Source: Balneolales bacterium
GTDB taxonomy: Bacteria; Bacteroidota; Rhodothermia; Balneolales; Natronogracilivirgulaceae
NCBI GenBank assembly: GCA_007131535.1
Contig: SLQI01000329.1
Span: forward strand, 1 to 11,401
Direction of reading: 5' to 3'
Length of the DNA stretch: 11,401 nt
This document shows, piece after piece, positions 6,418 to 11,401 of this stretch. How positions within the stretch are numbered: the first letter of the stretch is position 1; every line of letters begins with the position of its first letter. Position numbers and translations under genes: made by a program. The notes beneath the pieces were generated by a model that searched no databases, was not told the origin of the DNA, and saw only the letters and a list, made by a program, of their open reading frames with translations.

Positions 6418-7407
6418 ATGAAAACCAACAGCAAGAGTAATACAGCATTAGTACTTGGAAGCGGTGCGGCCAGAGGAGTAGCTCATATTGGGGTGATTGA
6501 AGCTCTGGAAAGCCGGGAAATCCGGCCGGATATGATTGTCGGAAGTAGTATGGGAGCAGTGGTTGGTGCCGTATATGGGGCGGGAAAGATGGATGAATTT
6601 TCCGAGTTTCTCACCTCACTGGACTGGAGAGACATTGTTTACTATTGCGACTTTGTATTTCCCCAGCAAGGCCTGCTTGAAGGCAAGCGCATTCTTGATA
6701 AGCTTGAGGAAATAATCGGGGAGATCACCATTGAGGAGTTGGGTATCCCTTTTTTTGCAGTTTCCACCAATTTGAAAACCGGTCAGCCTGTTATTTTTGA
6801 TAAGGGCAAAGTCACAACGGCATTGCGTGCCAGTTTCTCGGTACCGGGCATTTTTCAACCTGCCGAAATAGATGAAGAGTGGTACCTGGACGGAGGGCTT
6901 GTTGCCCCGTTACCTATCAAACAAGCCCGTGAACTTGGGGCATCCACGGTCATTGCTGTTGATTTGAATCACGATCAGATTAATCGCAATACCCGGCGGC
7001 GCACGATTAAGCGATTTGACCGCAAAGACATCCTCAATAAACCGGTTGAAAAAAATGTCTCGGAAGAAGACGGCAGAGTCTCCATCTGGAATCACGTAGA
7101 ACGGAGGTATAAAACCGTTGAACAGTCCATGCGTTTGGCCCTTTACAACCTGATACAAGCGGATAAGCTGGAAAACAAGTCCCCGAATATATTCGATGTA
7201 TTAGGCAGTTCCATGACCATCATGGAACACAATCTCAGTAAAATTACTCTTGAACAGTATCCCCCGGAAATTTTAATCCAGCCACGGCTTTCGCACCTTA
7301 ATTTTTTCGATTTTGATAACGCACCGGAAGCGATTCGTACCGGCTACAAAGCCGCGGTGGATGTGTTTGATAAAAATCCTGAAATATTCAATCATATTAC
7401 CCCGTAA
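6418..7407 (+). CDS. Patatin-like phospholipase (RssA/NTE-type)
   Basis: 329 residues. The catalytic domain is complete: an oxyanion loop GSGAARG (14-20), the nucleophile elbow GSSMG (42-46, Ser44) and the catalytic Asp in DGG (158-160, LDGGLVAPLPI). Together these form the Ser-Asp dyad of patatin-type lipid acyl hydrolases. No signal peptide or clear membrane segment is present, so it is probably cytoplasmic or peripheral on the inner membrane. The region after about residue 185 is charged and includes a helical stretch with NHVERRYKTVEQSMRLALYN, as in other bacterial NTE-type proteins. The likely reaction is hydrolysis of phospholipid or lysophospholipid acyl chains. The start ATG lacks a Shine-Dalgarno sequence. 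A terminator whose stem begins in the stop codon follows at 7405-7434, so it is separated transcriptionally from doxX. Confidence 0.92.
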   Translation: MKTNSKSNTALVLGSGAARGVAHIGVIEALESREIRPDMIVGSSMGAVVGAVYGAGKMDEFSEFLTSLDWRDIVYYCDFVFPQQGLLEGKRILDKLEEIIGEITIEELGIPFFAVSTNLKTGQPVIFDKGKVTTALRASFSVPGIFQPAEIDEEWYLDGGLVAPLPIKQARELGASTVIAVDLNHDQINRNTRRRTIKRFDRKDILNKPVEKNVSEEDGRVSIWNHVERRYKTVEQSMRLALYNLIQADKLENKSPNIFDVLGSSMTIMEHNLSKITLEQYPPEILIQPRLSHLNFFDFDNAPEAIRTGYKAAVDVFDKNPEIFNHITP

Positions 7408-7434
7408 CACCTTACCTTCCCGGTGTTATTTTTT
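7405..7434 (+). terminator. Rho-independent terminator of the patatin-like gene
   Basis: Stem TAACACC (7405-7411) with GGTGTTA (7422-7428), a 10-base loop, then six T (7429-7434). The 5' arm begins with the TAA stop codon of the patatin-like gene. Confidence 0.75.
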
Positions 7435-7462
7435 AAACCCTAACTAAACCCAATTCTGTATT

Positions 7463-7897
7463 ATGGTTACCGGCAGACAAAATACACTTAATGATTTCGG
7501 ACTTTTATTACTAAGGTTAGGGGTTGGTATTACATTCATCATCATCGGATCACCCAAACTGGCAGGCGGCCCGGAAGAATGGGAGGTTGTCGGCAGTCAT
7601 GCTGCTTATCTCGGCATTACTTCGTGGCCGATGTTTTGGGGTTTTTTCATCTCTATTGCCGAGTTCTTTGGCGGCTTTTTGCTCATATTAGGATTGTTTT
7701 TTAAACCCGCTGCAGCCGTATTGCTCATAACCAGTATAGTTACTGTTGCATCTTCCATCGGGCAGTCCGCCGAGTTTGTTTATACCGCCAATGCTATCGC
7801 TGTTGGATTTGTTTTTTTGAGCATGCTCTTTATCGGAGCCGGTAAACACAGTCTGGATCGTAATATATGGAAACGACGAAGACGACGTTTGCTATAA
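7463..7897 (+). CDS. DoxX-family integral membrane protein
   Basis: 144 residues with four hydrophobic segments (about 13-30, 57-79, 82-100 and 108-126), as usual for DoxX/DoxD-like proteins. Family signatures are visible: LLLLRLGVGITFIIIGSPKL in the first segment with its GxxK-like end, AEFFGGFLLILGL in the second, and GAGKHSLDR near the C-terminus, matching the GxGxxSLD tail common in the family. A basic tail (KRRRRR) points to a cytoplasmic C-terminus. DoxX relatives have been linked to quinone-related redox and thiosulfate oxidation in archaea and to oxidative-stress complexes in actinobacteria; the role here is unknown. Its start lies 28 bases after the preceding terminator, so the promoter would have to overlap or lie very near the start, or expression depends on readthrough. 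Confidence 0.85.
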   Translation: MVTGRQNTLNDFGLLLLRLGVGITFIIIGSPKLAGGPEEWEVVGSHAAYLGITSWPMFWGFFISIAEFFGGFLLILGLFFKPAAAVLLITSIVTVASSIGQSAEFVYTANAIAVGFVFLSMLFIGAGKHSLDRNIWKRRRRRLL

Positions 7898-7913
7898 TTC
7901 ACTGGTTATGAAA

Positions 7914-7948
7914 AAGGGTGATATAGCTGTTGAAACCATATCACCCTT
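7914..7948. terminator. Bidirectional terminator between convergent genes
   Basis: Perfect 11-bp stem AAGGGTGATAT (7914-7924) with ATATCACCCTT (7938-7948) and a 13-base loop. On the minus strand the stem is followed by a run of T (complement of A 7911-7915), which suits the gene ending at 8003. On the plus strand it is followed by ATTAAAA, less ideal for doxX. It lies between the two convergent stop codons. Confidence 0.75.
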
Positions 7949-7974
7949 ATTAAAACACTCCGTGACTGAGTATC

Positions 7975-7993
7975 GGGTTTAAACCCTTTTTTT
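7975..7993 (+). terminator. Second plus-strand terminator after doxX
   Basis: The perfect 12-bp palindrome GGGTTTAAACCC (7975-7986) is followed by seven T (7987-7993). A hairpin from this palindrome would need an unpaired turn at its centre, so the stem is short, but the T-tract supports a backup terminator for plus-strand transcription from doxX. Confidence 0.5.
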
Positions 7994-8002
7994 ATAAACC
8001 TA

Positions 8003-8506
8003 CTAAATCGGGAATCGCAATCCGGCGGAAAGTACAGCTCTGCTCCAGTTATCCATCAGAACATATTTCAACTCTATATCAAGCAAAGCCAGGCCGATAT
8101 CAGTTACCAATCCACCCCCGATATTCAACCCGGAAGAGCTTCCGGAGCCCATTCCCCAATGGTCGCCACTAATTGATAAACTTGTTCGGTTGACTCCTCC
8201 AAGACCATACACCGAAAAGTTTGATTCTTCAAGAAAGTGGTATTCGGCATTAACGTTTATTTCGGTCCACGTCCAGGTCACATCTCCCTCGGATTCCGGT
8301 AAATAAAAAATCAAGCCACCGGTAAACTGCAGCTCATCAACTCCTTCGATATCGTATACAACACTTCCTTTAATGCCGAGTCGATCTATATCTGAGCCGT
8401 AGCCTAATCCTCCTTCAACGGCAAACTGAGCTTCGGCCTTTTGGTTCAAACCCATTGTCAAAGCCAGTACAAAAACCCCTACTGCAAAATATCGCATTAT
8501 GTTCAT
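8003..8506 (-). CDS. Small outer-membrane beta-barrel protein (porin-like, OmpA/OmpX-type size)
   Basis: 167 residues from the ATG at 8504-8506, preferred over an upstream in-frame ATG (8551) because AGGAG at 8515-8519 lies 8 bases before it and a typical signal peptide follows directly: MNIMRYFAVGVFVLALTMGL, then NQKAEA before the predicted cut at QF. The mature part has alternating polar and hydrophobic strands rich in Gly, Tyr and Trp (VEGGLGYGSDIDRLG, LQFTGGLIFYLP, WTEINVNAEYHFLEE, FSVYGLGGVNRTS, LNIGGGLVTDIGLALLDIEL) and ends AVLSAGLRFPI, as expected for about eight transmembrane strands. It is therefore probably an outer-membrane barrel; any adhesin, porin or structural role is unknown. 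It is convergent with doxX and stands alone on its strand. Confidence 0.82.
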   Translation of the reverse strand: MNIMRYFAVGVFVLALTMGLNQKAEAQFAVEGGLGYGSDIDRLGIKGSVVYDIEGVDELQFTGGLIFYLPESEGDVTWTWTEINVNAEYHFLEESNFSVYGLGGVNRTSLSISGDHWGMGSGSSSGLNIGGGLVTDIGLALLDIELKYVLMDNWSRAVLSAGLRFPI

Positions 8507-8514
8507 ATAGTTTA

Positions 8515-8519
8515 CTCCT
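8515..8519 (-). promoter_or_regulatory. Shine-Dalgarno site that fixes the start of the beta-barrel gene
   Basis: AGGAG on the minus strand, 8 bases before the ATG at 8504-8506. It is one of the few strong ribosome binding sites in the window and argues against the longer reading frame starting at 8551. Confidence 0.75.
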
Positions 8520-8638
8520 GTATTGATTAATTGTATAACTAATAAAATCATGAAACAGTAACAGACGTATTAATGCCAGAATACCAGACACTAACTCAGT
8601 CTGTTAGCTTTCTGTCATCCATACGCAAAAAAAATGTC

Positions 8639-8677
8639 AAAAAGCTCAGAGAACTTTACTGCTGAAGTAGCTTTTTT
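8639..8677. terminator. Orphan terminator-like hairpin
   Basis: AAAAAGCT (8639-8646) pairs with AGCTTTTT (8669-8676), with a further inner stem ACTT/AAGT, and is flanked by A-rich sequence on the left and seven T on the right. It could therefore act on either strand. No gene ends next to it; it may terminate a small RNA or remain from a lost gene. Confidence 0.45.
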
Positions 8678-8767
8678 TAGAGCCACTGATGGCCTTGAAA
8701 AATCCCGATAGTAATCCATTACTCCCAAATAACACTCAGAAACTGTCTCATAAGACAAAGGTTTCTA

Positions 8768-8902
8768 TAAACCTGAGTTCGATTCTAAATTTTTATCGAC
8801 CAAGCTGTGGTTTTTGAGCACTTGACAGGTCTGTTGCCGGGAGTTGGTCAACTGCCTCGGTTGTTATCAGCTTAGCACCCATCCATTTCCATTGACTTCA
8901 GT
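8768..8902 (+). repeat. Composite dispersed repeat, copy B
   Basis: Shorter partner of the repeat at 3631-3864, in the same orientation, with matching blocks at 8768-8788, 8802-8823, 8874-8887 (identical 14-mer AGCACCCATCCATT) and 8894-8902. The left end overlaps a 6-bp stem AGGTTT/AAACCT (8759-8774), giving the motif AACCTGAG a partial inverted partner. No transposase is recognisable. Confidence 0.6.
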
Positions 8903-8907
8903 GCGTG
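8874..8907 (-). repeat. Degenerate CTGAAG-loop hairpin repeat with AATGGATG flank
   Basis: On the minus strand a decayed left arm is followed by CTGAAG, an intact right arm TCAATGG and the flank AAATGGATGGGTGCT. The flank is shared with the copy at 3837-3870 and begins like the one at 9458-9466, although the stems differ. Confidence 0.5.
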
Positions 8908-8957
8908 TTGCACAACTATCTAATATTTGCTCTGTTTTTATAGCCGGATTTATCCCC

Positions 8958-8974
8958 GCGCGACGAAGTCGCGC
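8958..8974. repeat. GC-rich perfect hairpin
   Basis: Stem GCGCGAC (8958-8964) and GTCGCGC (8968-8974) with a GAA loop. The GAAG at the centre resembles the CTGAAG centres of neighbouring repeats, but the AATGG flank is absent. Confidence 0.5.
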
Positions 8975-8980
8975 TGTTTT

Positions 8981-9296
8981 CCCCCAACAGCCCATGTCAT
9001 CTCGACTGGAGGCGAGGCTAAGATAAAGCCCTTTGACTCGGTGTATATCGAGCCGTAACGGAGAGATCTGTTAAGTCAAGCAACTACCTCTCCACAAGGC
9101 TTCAACCAAATGCAGTCAAATAAAAACAGCAGTTGATGGCTGAGTAGTTGCTCATTTGGCGGCAGATCTCTCCACTCCGGTTCGATAAACATCGAAAATA
9201 GTAATCACAAGATAGCCTCACCTCCGGTCGTGCCACAGGCATTCTCCCGAAAGGATTCCCGTGGAGCCGGGGAAGGATGACATGGGCTGCTGGGGG
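8981..9296. repeat. Large imperfect inverted repeat (about 316 bp)
   Basis: The left arm 8981-9088 (read on the minus strand) aligns with the right arm 9144-9296 (plus strand) around a 55-base centre. Shared blocks from inside out are GTAGTTGC, CAGATCTCTCC, CGGYTCGATAWACAYCGA, AGCCTCRCCTCCRGTCG and ATGACATGGGCTGYTGGGGG. The right arm carries about 45 extra bases (around 9230-9275) between the last two blocks. It is non-coding in all frames as far as I can judge. It could be two copies of an intergenic repeat in opposite orientation, a MITE-like element, or the template of a long structured RNA. Confidence 0.75.
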
Positions 9297-9391
9297 TATA
9301 GCCCCGTACCTTTCCTGCTCCACAATTCCAGCCATCCCTCTTTTCAATCCGAGGTATCCTTACATGAAAGGATTTTCAATATTTGACAAAC

Positions 9392-9414
9392 TACCATTTC
9401 GGGGCTTAAGCCCC
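9392..9414 (-). repeat. GGGGCTTAAGCCCC palindromic repeat with GAAATGGTA flank
   Basis: A perfect 14-bp palindrome at 9401-9414 is followed on the minus strand by GAAATGGTA (9392-9400). It matches the unit at 3899-3921 in 21 of 23 positions in inverted orientation. Confidence 0.7.
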
Positions 9415-9437
9415 ATAACTTTTTGGGAGCCATAATA

Positions 9438-9466
9438 CCGTCGGCGGGAGCCGACGGAAATGGATG
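9438..9466 (+). repeat. CCGTCGGC stem hairpin with AAATGGATG flank
   Basis: A perfect 8-bp stem CCGTCGGC (9438-9445) / GCCGACGG (9450-9457) closes a GGGA tetraloop and is followed by AAATGGATG (9458-9466). The layout matches the CTGAAG-centred hairpins at 3837-3870 and 8874-8907, but the stem sequence is different and intact. Confidence 0.65.
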
Positions 9467-9848
9467 TTCATTAGCTACCTTATAAAAATTGTATATCCCG
9501 TAATAAATTTTGGAGCAGAGCATTAATAGAATAATTACAAATTTTTAGCCGAAAAGTTGTGTAAGCAAATGTTAATCAAACTGAGGTTATAGCTTACTTT
9601 AATAATTCAGACCTCACTCCGGATAACAAGCCCTCGCCCCTCCCGCTATAATAGCTCGTAAGACATTATAGAAATAAGAAAGCCATCTTATATCAACTGA
9701 AACTTTTCAAACCGTTAAACCATCCGGGAAGATTGTCGAGTTAACCTTACAATTACGCCTAAGAAAATATCATGCCGCTCTGTTTGGATTTTTCTATCTT
9801 GGCGCACCCCAAACAGACTGAAACAGCTATCTAAACATTATTTCAACT
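9467..9848. other. AT-rich spacer upstream of isocitrate dehydrogenase
   Basis: No coding potential seen. The only structure noted is an 8-bp perfect stem CTGTTTGG (9780-9787) / CCAAACAG (9809-9816) with a 21-base loop, ending 32 bases before the isocitrate dehydrogenase start. It may be an operator or a leader hairpin. TATCTTGG at 9795-9802 inside the loop resembles a Bacteroidota -7 element, but no partner -33 element is at the right distance. Confidence 0.5.
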
Positions 9849-10868
9849 ATGCCGACGAAAGTAGTATTAATACCCGGAGACGGAATCGGGGCGGAAATAT
9901 CTCAAGCGGTCCAGCAGATTCTAAAAGCTGCCGGTGCAGATATTGAATGGATACCGGCGGAAGCCGGCCAGAAAGCTTATGAAGAACAGGGGAATCCGCT
10001 TCCCGAAAAAACTGTAGAGCTGATTGATCAGCATAAACTTGTTTTAAAAGGCCCGTTGGCTACACCGGTCGGTTCCGGTTTCAGATCGGTAAATGTTTCA
10101 CTTCGCCAAAAATTCGACCTGTTTGCCAATATCCGGCCCGCTAAAAGTCTGCCGGGCGTAGATTCTCATTTTACCCATGTGGATCTGGTAACATTCCGTG
10201 AAAACACCCAGGGTCTGTATATTGGTCAGGAGCGGTATGTTAATGACGAAAAGTCCCATGCTGAGTCTATTGCGGTAGTCACAAGGGAGGCAAGTGACCG
10301 GATCATTCGTGCTGCTTTTGAATATGCGGTACAAAAAGGGCGCAAAAAAGTTACCCTGGTTCATAAAGCTAATATTCTGAAATTAACAACCGGCCTGTTT
10401 CTTGAAGTTGGAAGAGATGTAGCCAAGGACTTCCCGGATATCGAATTTAATGATATGATTGTCGACAACTGCGCCATGCAGATGGTACTGCGTCCGGAGC
10501 AGTTTGATATTATCGTAACCACCAACCTGTTCGGTGATATCCTCTCTGACCTGGCTTCCGGTCTGGTTGGCGGGCTCGGAGTTACCGGATCGGCTAACAT
10601 GGGAAAAACCCACGCCATGTTCGAAGCCGTCCATGGCTCAGCCCCGGATATTGTCGGCCGTAATATTGCCAACCCTACGGCGCTGCTCTTTTCAGCAATT
10701 ATGCTGCTCGAACACCTGGAGCAGTTTGAAGTTGCCGAACGAATCCGCGAGGCCGTCAATAAAGTGTTGATCAACAAAAAAGTCTGTACTCCGGACCTCG
10801 GCGGACGAGGCTCTACCCAAAGCTATGCCGATGCTGTCTGTGATGAAATCAAACAGAAAATGAAATAA
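9849..10868 (+). CDS. icd: Isocitrate dehydrogenase, NAD-type (beta-decarboxylating dehydrogenase family)
   Basis: 339 residues, the length of the short homodimeric or NAD-type enzymes. It oxidises and decarboxylates isocitrate to 2-oxoglutarate in the TCA cycle, in the cytoplasm. Conserved features are all present: the N-terminal VVLIPGDGIGAEI, the substrate-binding loop SVNVSLRQKFDLFANIRP (Ser80, Asn82, Arg86, Arg96) with Arg117, Tyr124, Lys173, and metal-binding Asp206, Asp230 and Asp234 in VTTNLFGDILSDLASGL. The SxNVxLR pattern favours isocitrate over 3-isopropylmalate dehydrogenase. HGSAPDI (262-268) has Asp-Ile where NADP enzymes such as that of E. coli have Lys-Tyr, which points to NAD; this is an inference from known cofactor determinants. 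No Shine-Dalgarno sequence precedes the ATG. It is followed by a 12-bp hairpin and probably forms its own transcription unit. Confidence 0.92.
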   Translation: MPTKVVLIPGDGIGAEISQAVQQILKAAGADIEWIPAEAGQKAYEEQGNPLPEKTVELIDQHKLVLKGPLATPVGSGFRSVNVSLRQKFDLFANIRPAKSLPGVDSHFTHVDLVTFRENTQGLYIGQERYVNDEKSHAESIAVVTREASDRIIRAAFEYAVQKGRKKVTLVHKANILKLTTGLFLEVGRDVAKDFPDIEFNDMIVDNCAMQMVLRPEQFDIIVTTNLFGDILSDLASGLVGGLGVTGSANMGKTHAMFEAVHGSAPDIVGRNIANPTALLFSAIMLLEHLEQFEVAERIREAVNKVLINKKVCTPDLGGRGSTQSYADAVCDEIKQKMK

Positions 10869-10898
10869 CGGTATTTCGTGTTTCAGTAGAAGAAATTA

Positions 10899-10932
10899 CG
10901 GATCTGCGGCGCTTTATTTTGCCGCAGATCCG
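10899..10932 (+). terminator. Strong hairpin after isocitrate dehydrogenase
   Basis: Perfect 12-bp stem CGGATCTGCGGC (10899-10910) / GCCGCAGATCCG (10921-10932) with a 10-base loop, 30 bases after the stop codon. No T-tract follows (ACTAAAAAATTAC), so it may be an mRNA 3'-end stabiliser or a weak terminator, not a classic one. Confidence 0.5.
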
Positions 10933-10967
10933 ACTAAAAAATTACAATCAGAGAGAGGAGTGATCTT

Positions 10968-11401
10968 ATGAAAATCGGCGTTATTTCTGACACCCACGAT
11001 CACGTAGATCATATCGATGTTGCAATTCGCAAGTTTTCTGAGCTGGGCATCGATACGATTTTACATGCCGGTGATTACTGCAGCCCGTTTACGATTCCTC
11101 CGTTTGAGGGTTTTACGCTAATCGGGGTCTTCGGAAATAATGACGGAGACCACTTTCGTCTGATTCGTCAGTTCCGGAACATTAACGGGGAGATCCACAA
11201 TGAATTCCATGAGTTGACACTCGGGGGACGTAAAATTGCCCTCTATCACGGGACCCGCGAGCCCATCACCAATGCCCTGGTTCAATGCGGGAATTATGAT
11301 TTGGTGATAACCGGCCATACTCACACCCCGGAGAAACATTTGCATGGCCAAACGCTATCATTTAATCCGGGATCCGTACACGGCTTTAGAATGAGCCCGA
11401 C
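10968..11401 (+). CDS. YfcE/MJ0936-type metallophosphoesterase, N-terminal part (runs off right edge)
   Basis: 144 codons are present before the window ends; family members are about 155-185 residues, so most of the protein is here. The start is well supported by AGGAG at 10956-10960, 7 bases before the ATG. My translation begins MKIGVISDTHDHVDHI, and the calcineurin-like metal-binding motifs follow in order: DTH (Asp8, His10), GDYC (Asp36), GNND (Asn57), YHG (His94) and GHTHTP (His116, His118), then NPGS. These residues bind two metal ions that hydrolyse phosphomono- or phosphodiester bonds; the natural substrate of this subfamily is uncertain. The protein is cytoplasmic, without a signal peptide. 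It lies 99 bases after the isocitrate dehydrogenase gene, with a hairpin between. Confidence 0.9.
   Translation, partial: MKIGVISDTHDHVDHIDVAIRKFSELGIDTILHAGDYCSPFTIPPFEGFTLIGVFGNNDGDHFRLIRQFRNINGEIHNEFHELTLGGRKIALYHGTREPITNALVQCGNYDLVITGHTHTPEKHLHGQTLSFNPGSVHGFRMSP

Larger units (their letters stand above)
8507..8767. other. Spacer upstream of the beta-barrel gene
   Basis: Contains the promoter region of the minus-strand beta-barrel gene (no unambiguous boxes seen) and, at 8639-8677, a terminator-like hairpin that follows no visible gene. No coding potential recognised. Confidence 0.6.

Noticed and set aside
8507..8551. Longer start for the beta-barrel protein (ATG at 8551)
   Set aside because: The extra 15 residues precede a complete signal peptide, and the AGGAG site at 8515-8519 points to the ATG at 8504-8506.
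8844..9026. 60-codon plus-strand open frame
   Set aside because: It is made of repeat sequence (composite repeat, GC hairpin and the left arm of the large palindrome); its residues simply reflect those repeats.
9102..9347. 81-codon minus-strand open frame
   Set aside because: It runs through the right arm of the large palindrome and has no domain or start signal.
8874..9466. Possible CRISPR array
   Set aside because: The repeats differ in sequence, orientation and spacing, there are no regular spacers, and no cas genes are present.
10361..10777. 138-codon open frame on the minus strand
   Set aside because: Antisense shadow of the isocitrate dehydrogenase gene; serine-rich composition without a recognisable domain.

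Overview
The window reads like the chromosome of a Gram-negative member of the FCB group (Bacteroidota, Balneolota or Rhodothermota relatives). This is an inference from four observations: a TolC-type outer-membrane protein and a small beta-barrel protein imply an outer membrane; most genes lack a clear Shine-Dalgarno sequence; coding density is moderate with long AT-rich spacers; and the spacers carry families of GC-rich hairpin repeats. No rRNA, tRNA, CRISPR array, phage or intact insertion sequence was found.

Layout. (1) Positions 1-1033, minus strand: a TetR-family regulator followed at once by the start of a TolC-family efflux gene that runs off the left edge, a typical regulator-first efflux operon. 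(2) 1034-1603: a 570-bp spacer with small hairpins, a direct repeat and two facing copies of a 16-bp motif. (3) 1604-3494, plus strand: a small membrane-anchored coiled-coil protein of unknown function, then an exported serine beta-lactamase-like hydrolase with a good downstream terminator. (4) 3495-3991: a spacer holding a degenerate composite repeat. (5) 3992-7897, plus strand: a DUF389 membrane protein gene broken by one in-frame TAA, a membrane-anchored phosphodiester glycosidase-like (NAGPA domain) protein, a patatin-like phospholipase with its own terminator, and a DoxX-family membrane protein. (6) 8003-8506, minus strand: a small exported beta-barrel protein, convergent with doxX across a hairpin that can terminate both strands. 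(7) 8507-9848: a 1.3-kb spacer without a credible gene, packed with repeats, including an imperfect palindrome of about 316 bp and several hairpins. (8) 9849-10868: an NAD-type isocitrate dehydrogenase, then a YfcE/MJ0936-type metallophosphoesterase that runs off the right edge.

The genes do not form one pathway. Most act at the envelope (efflux, cell-wall or ester hydrolysis, lipid hydrolysis, membrane proteins), with one TCA-cycle enzyme on the right. I saw no clear undescribed multi-gene system. The most unusual content is (a) the single nonsense codon in an otherwise intact DUF389 gene and (b) the repeat families in the spacers, in which hairpins with different stems share a constant flank around AATGG.
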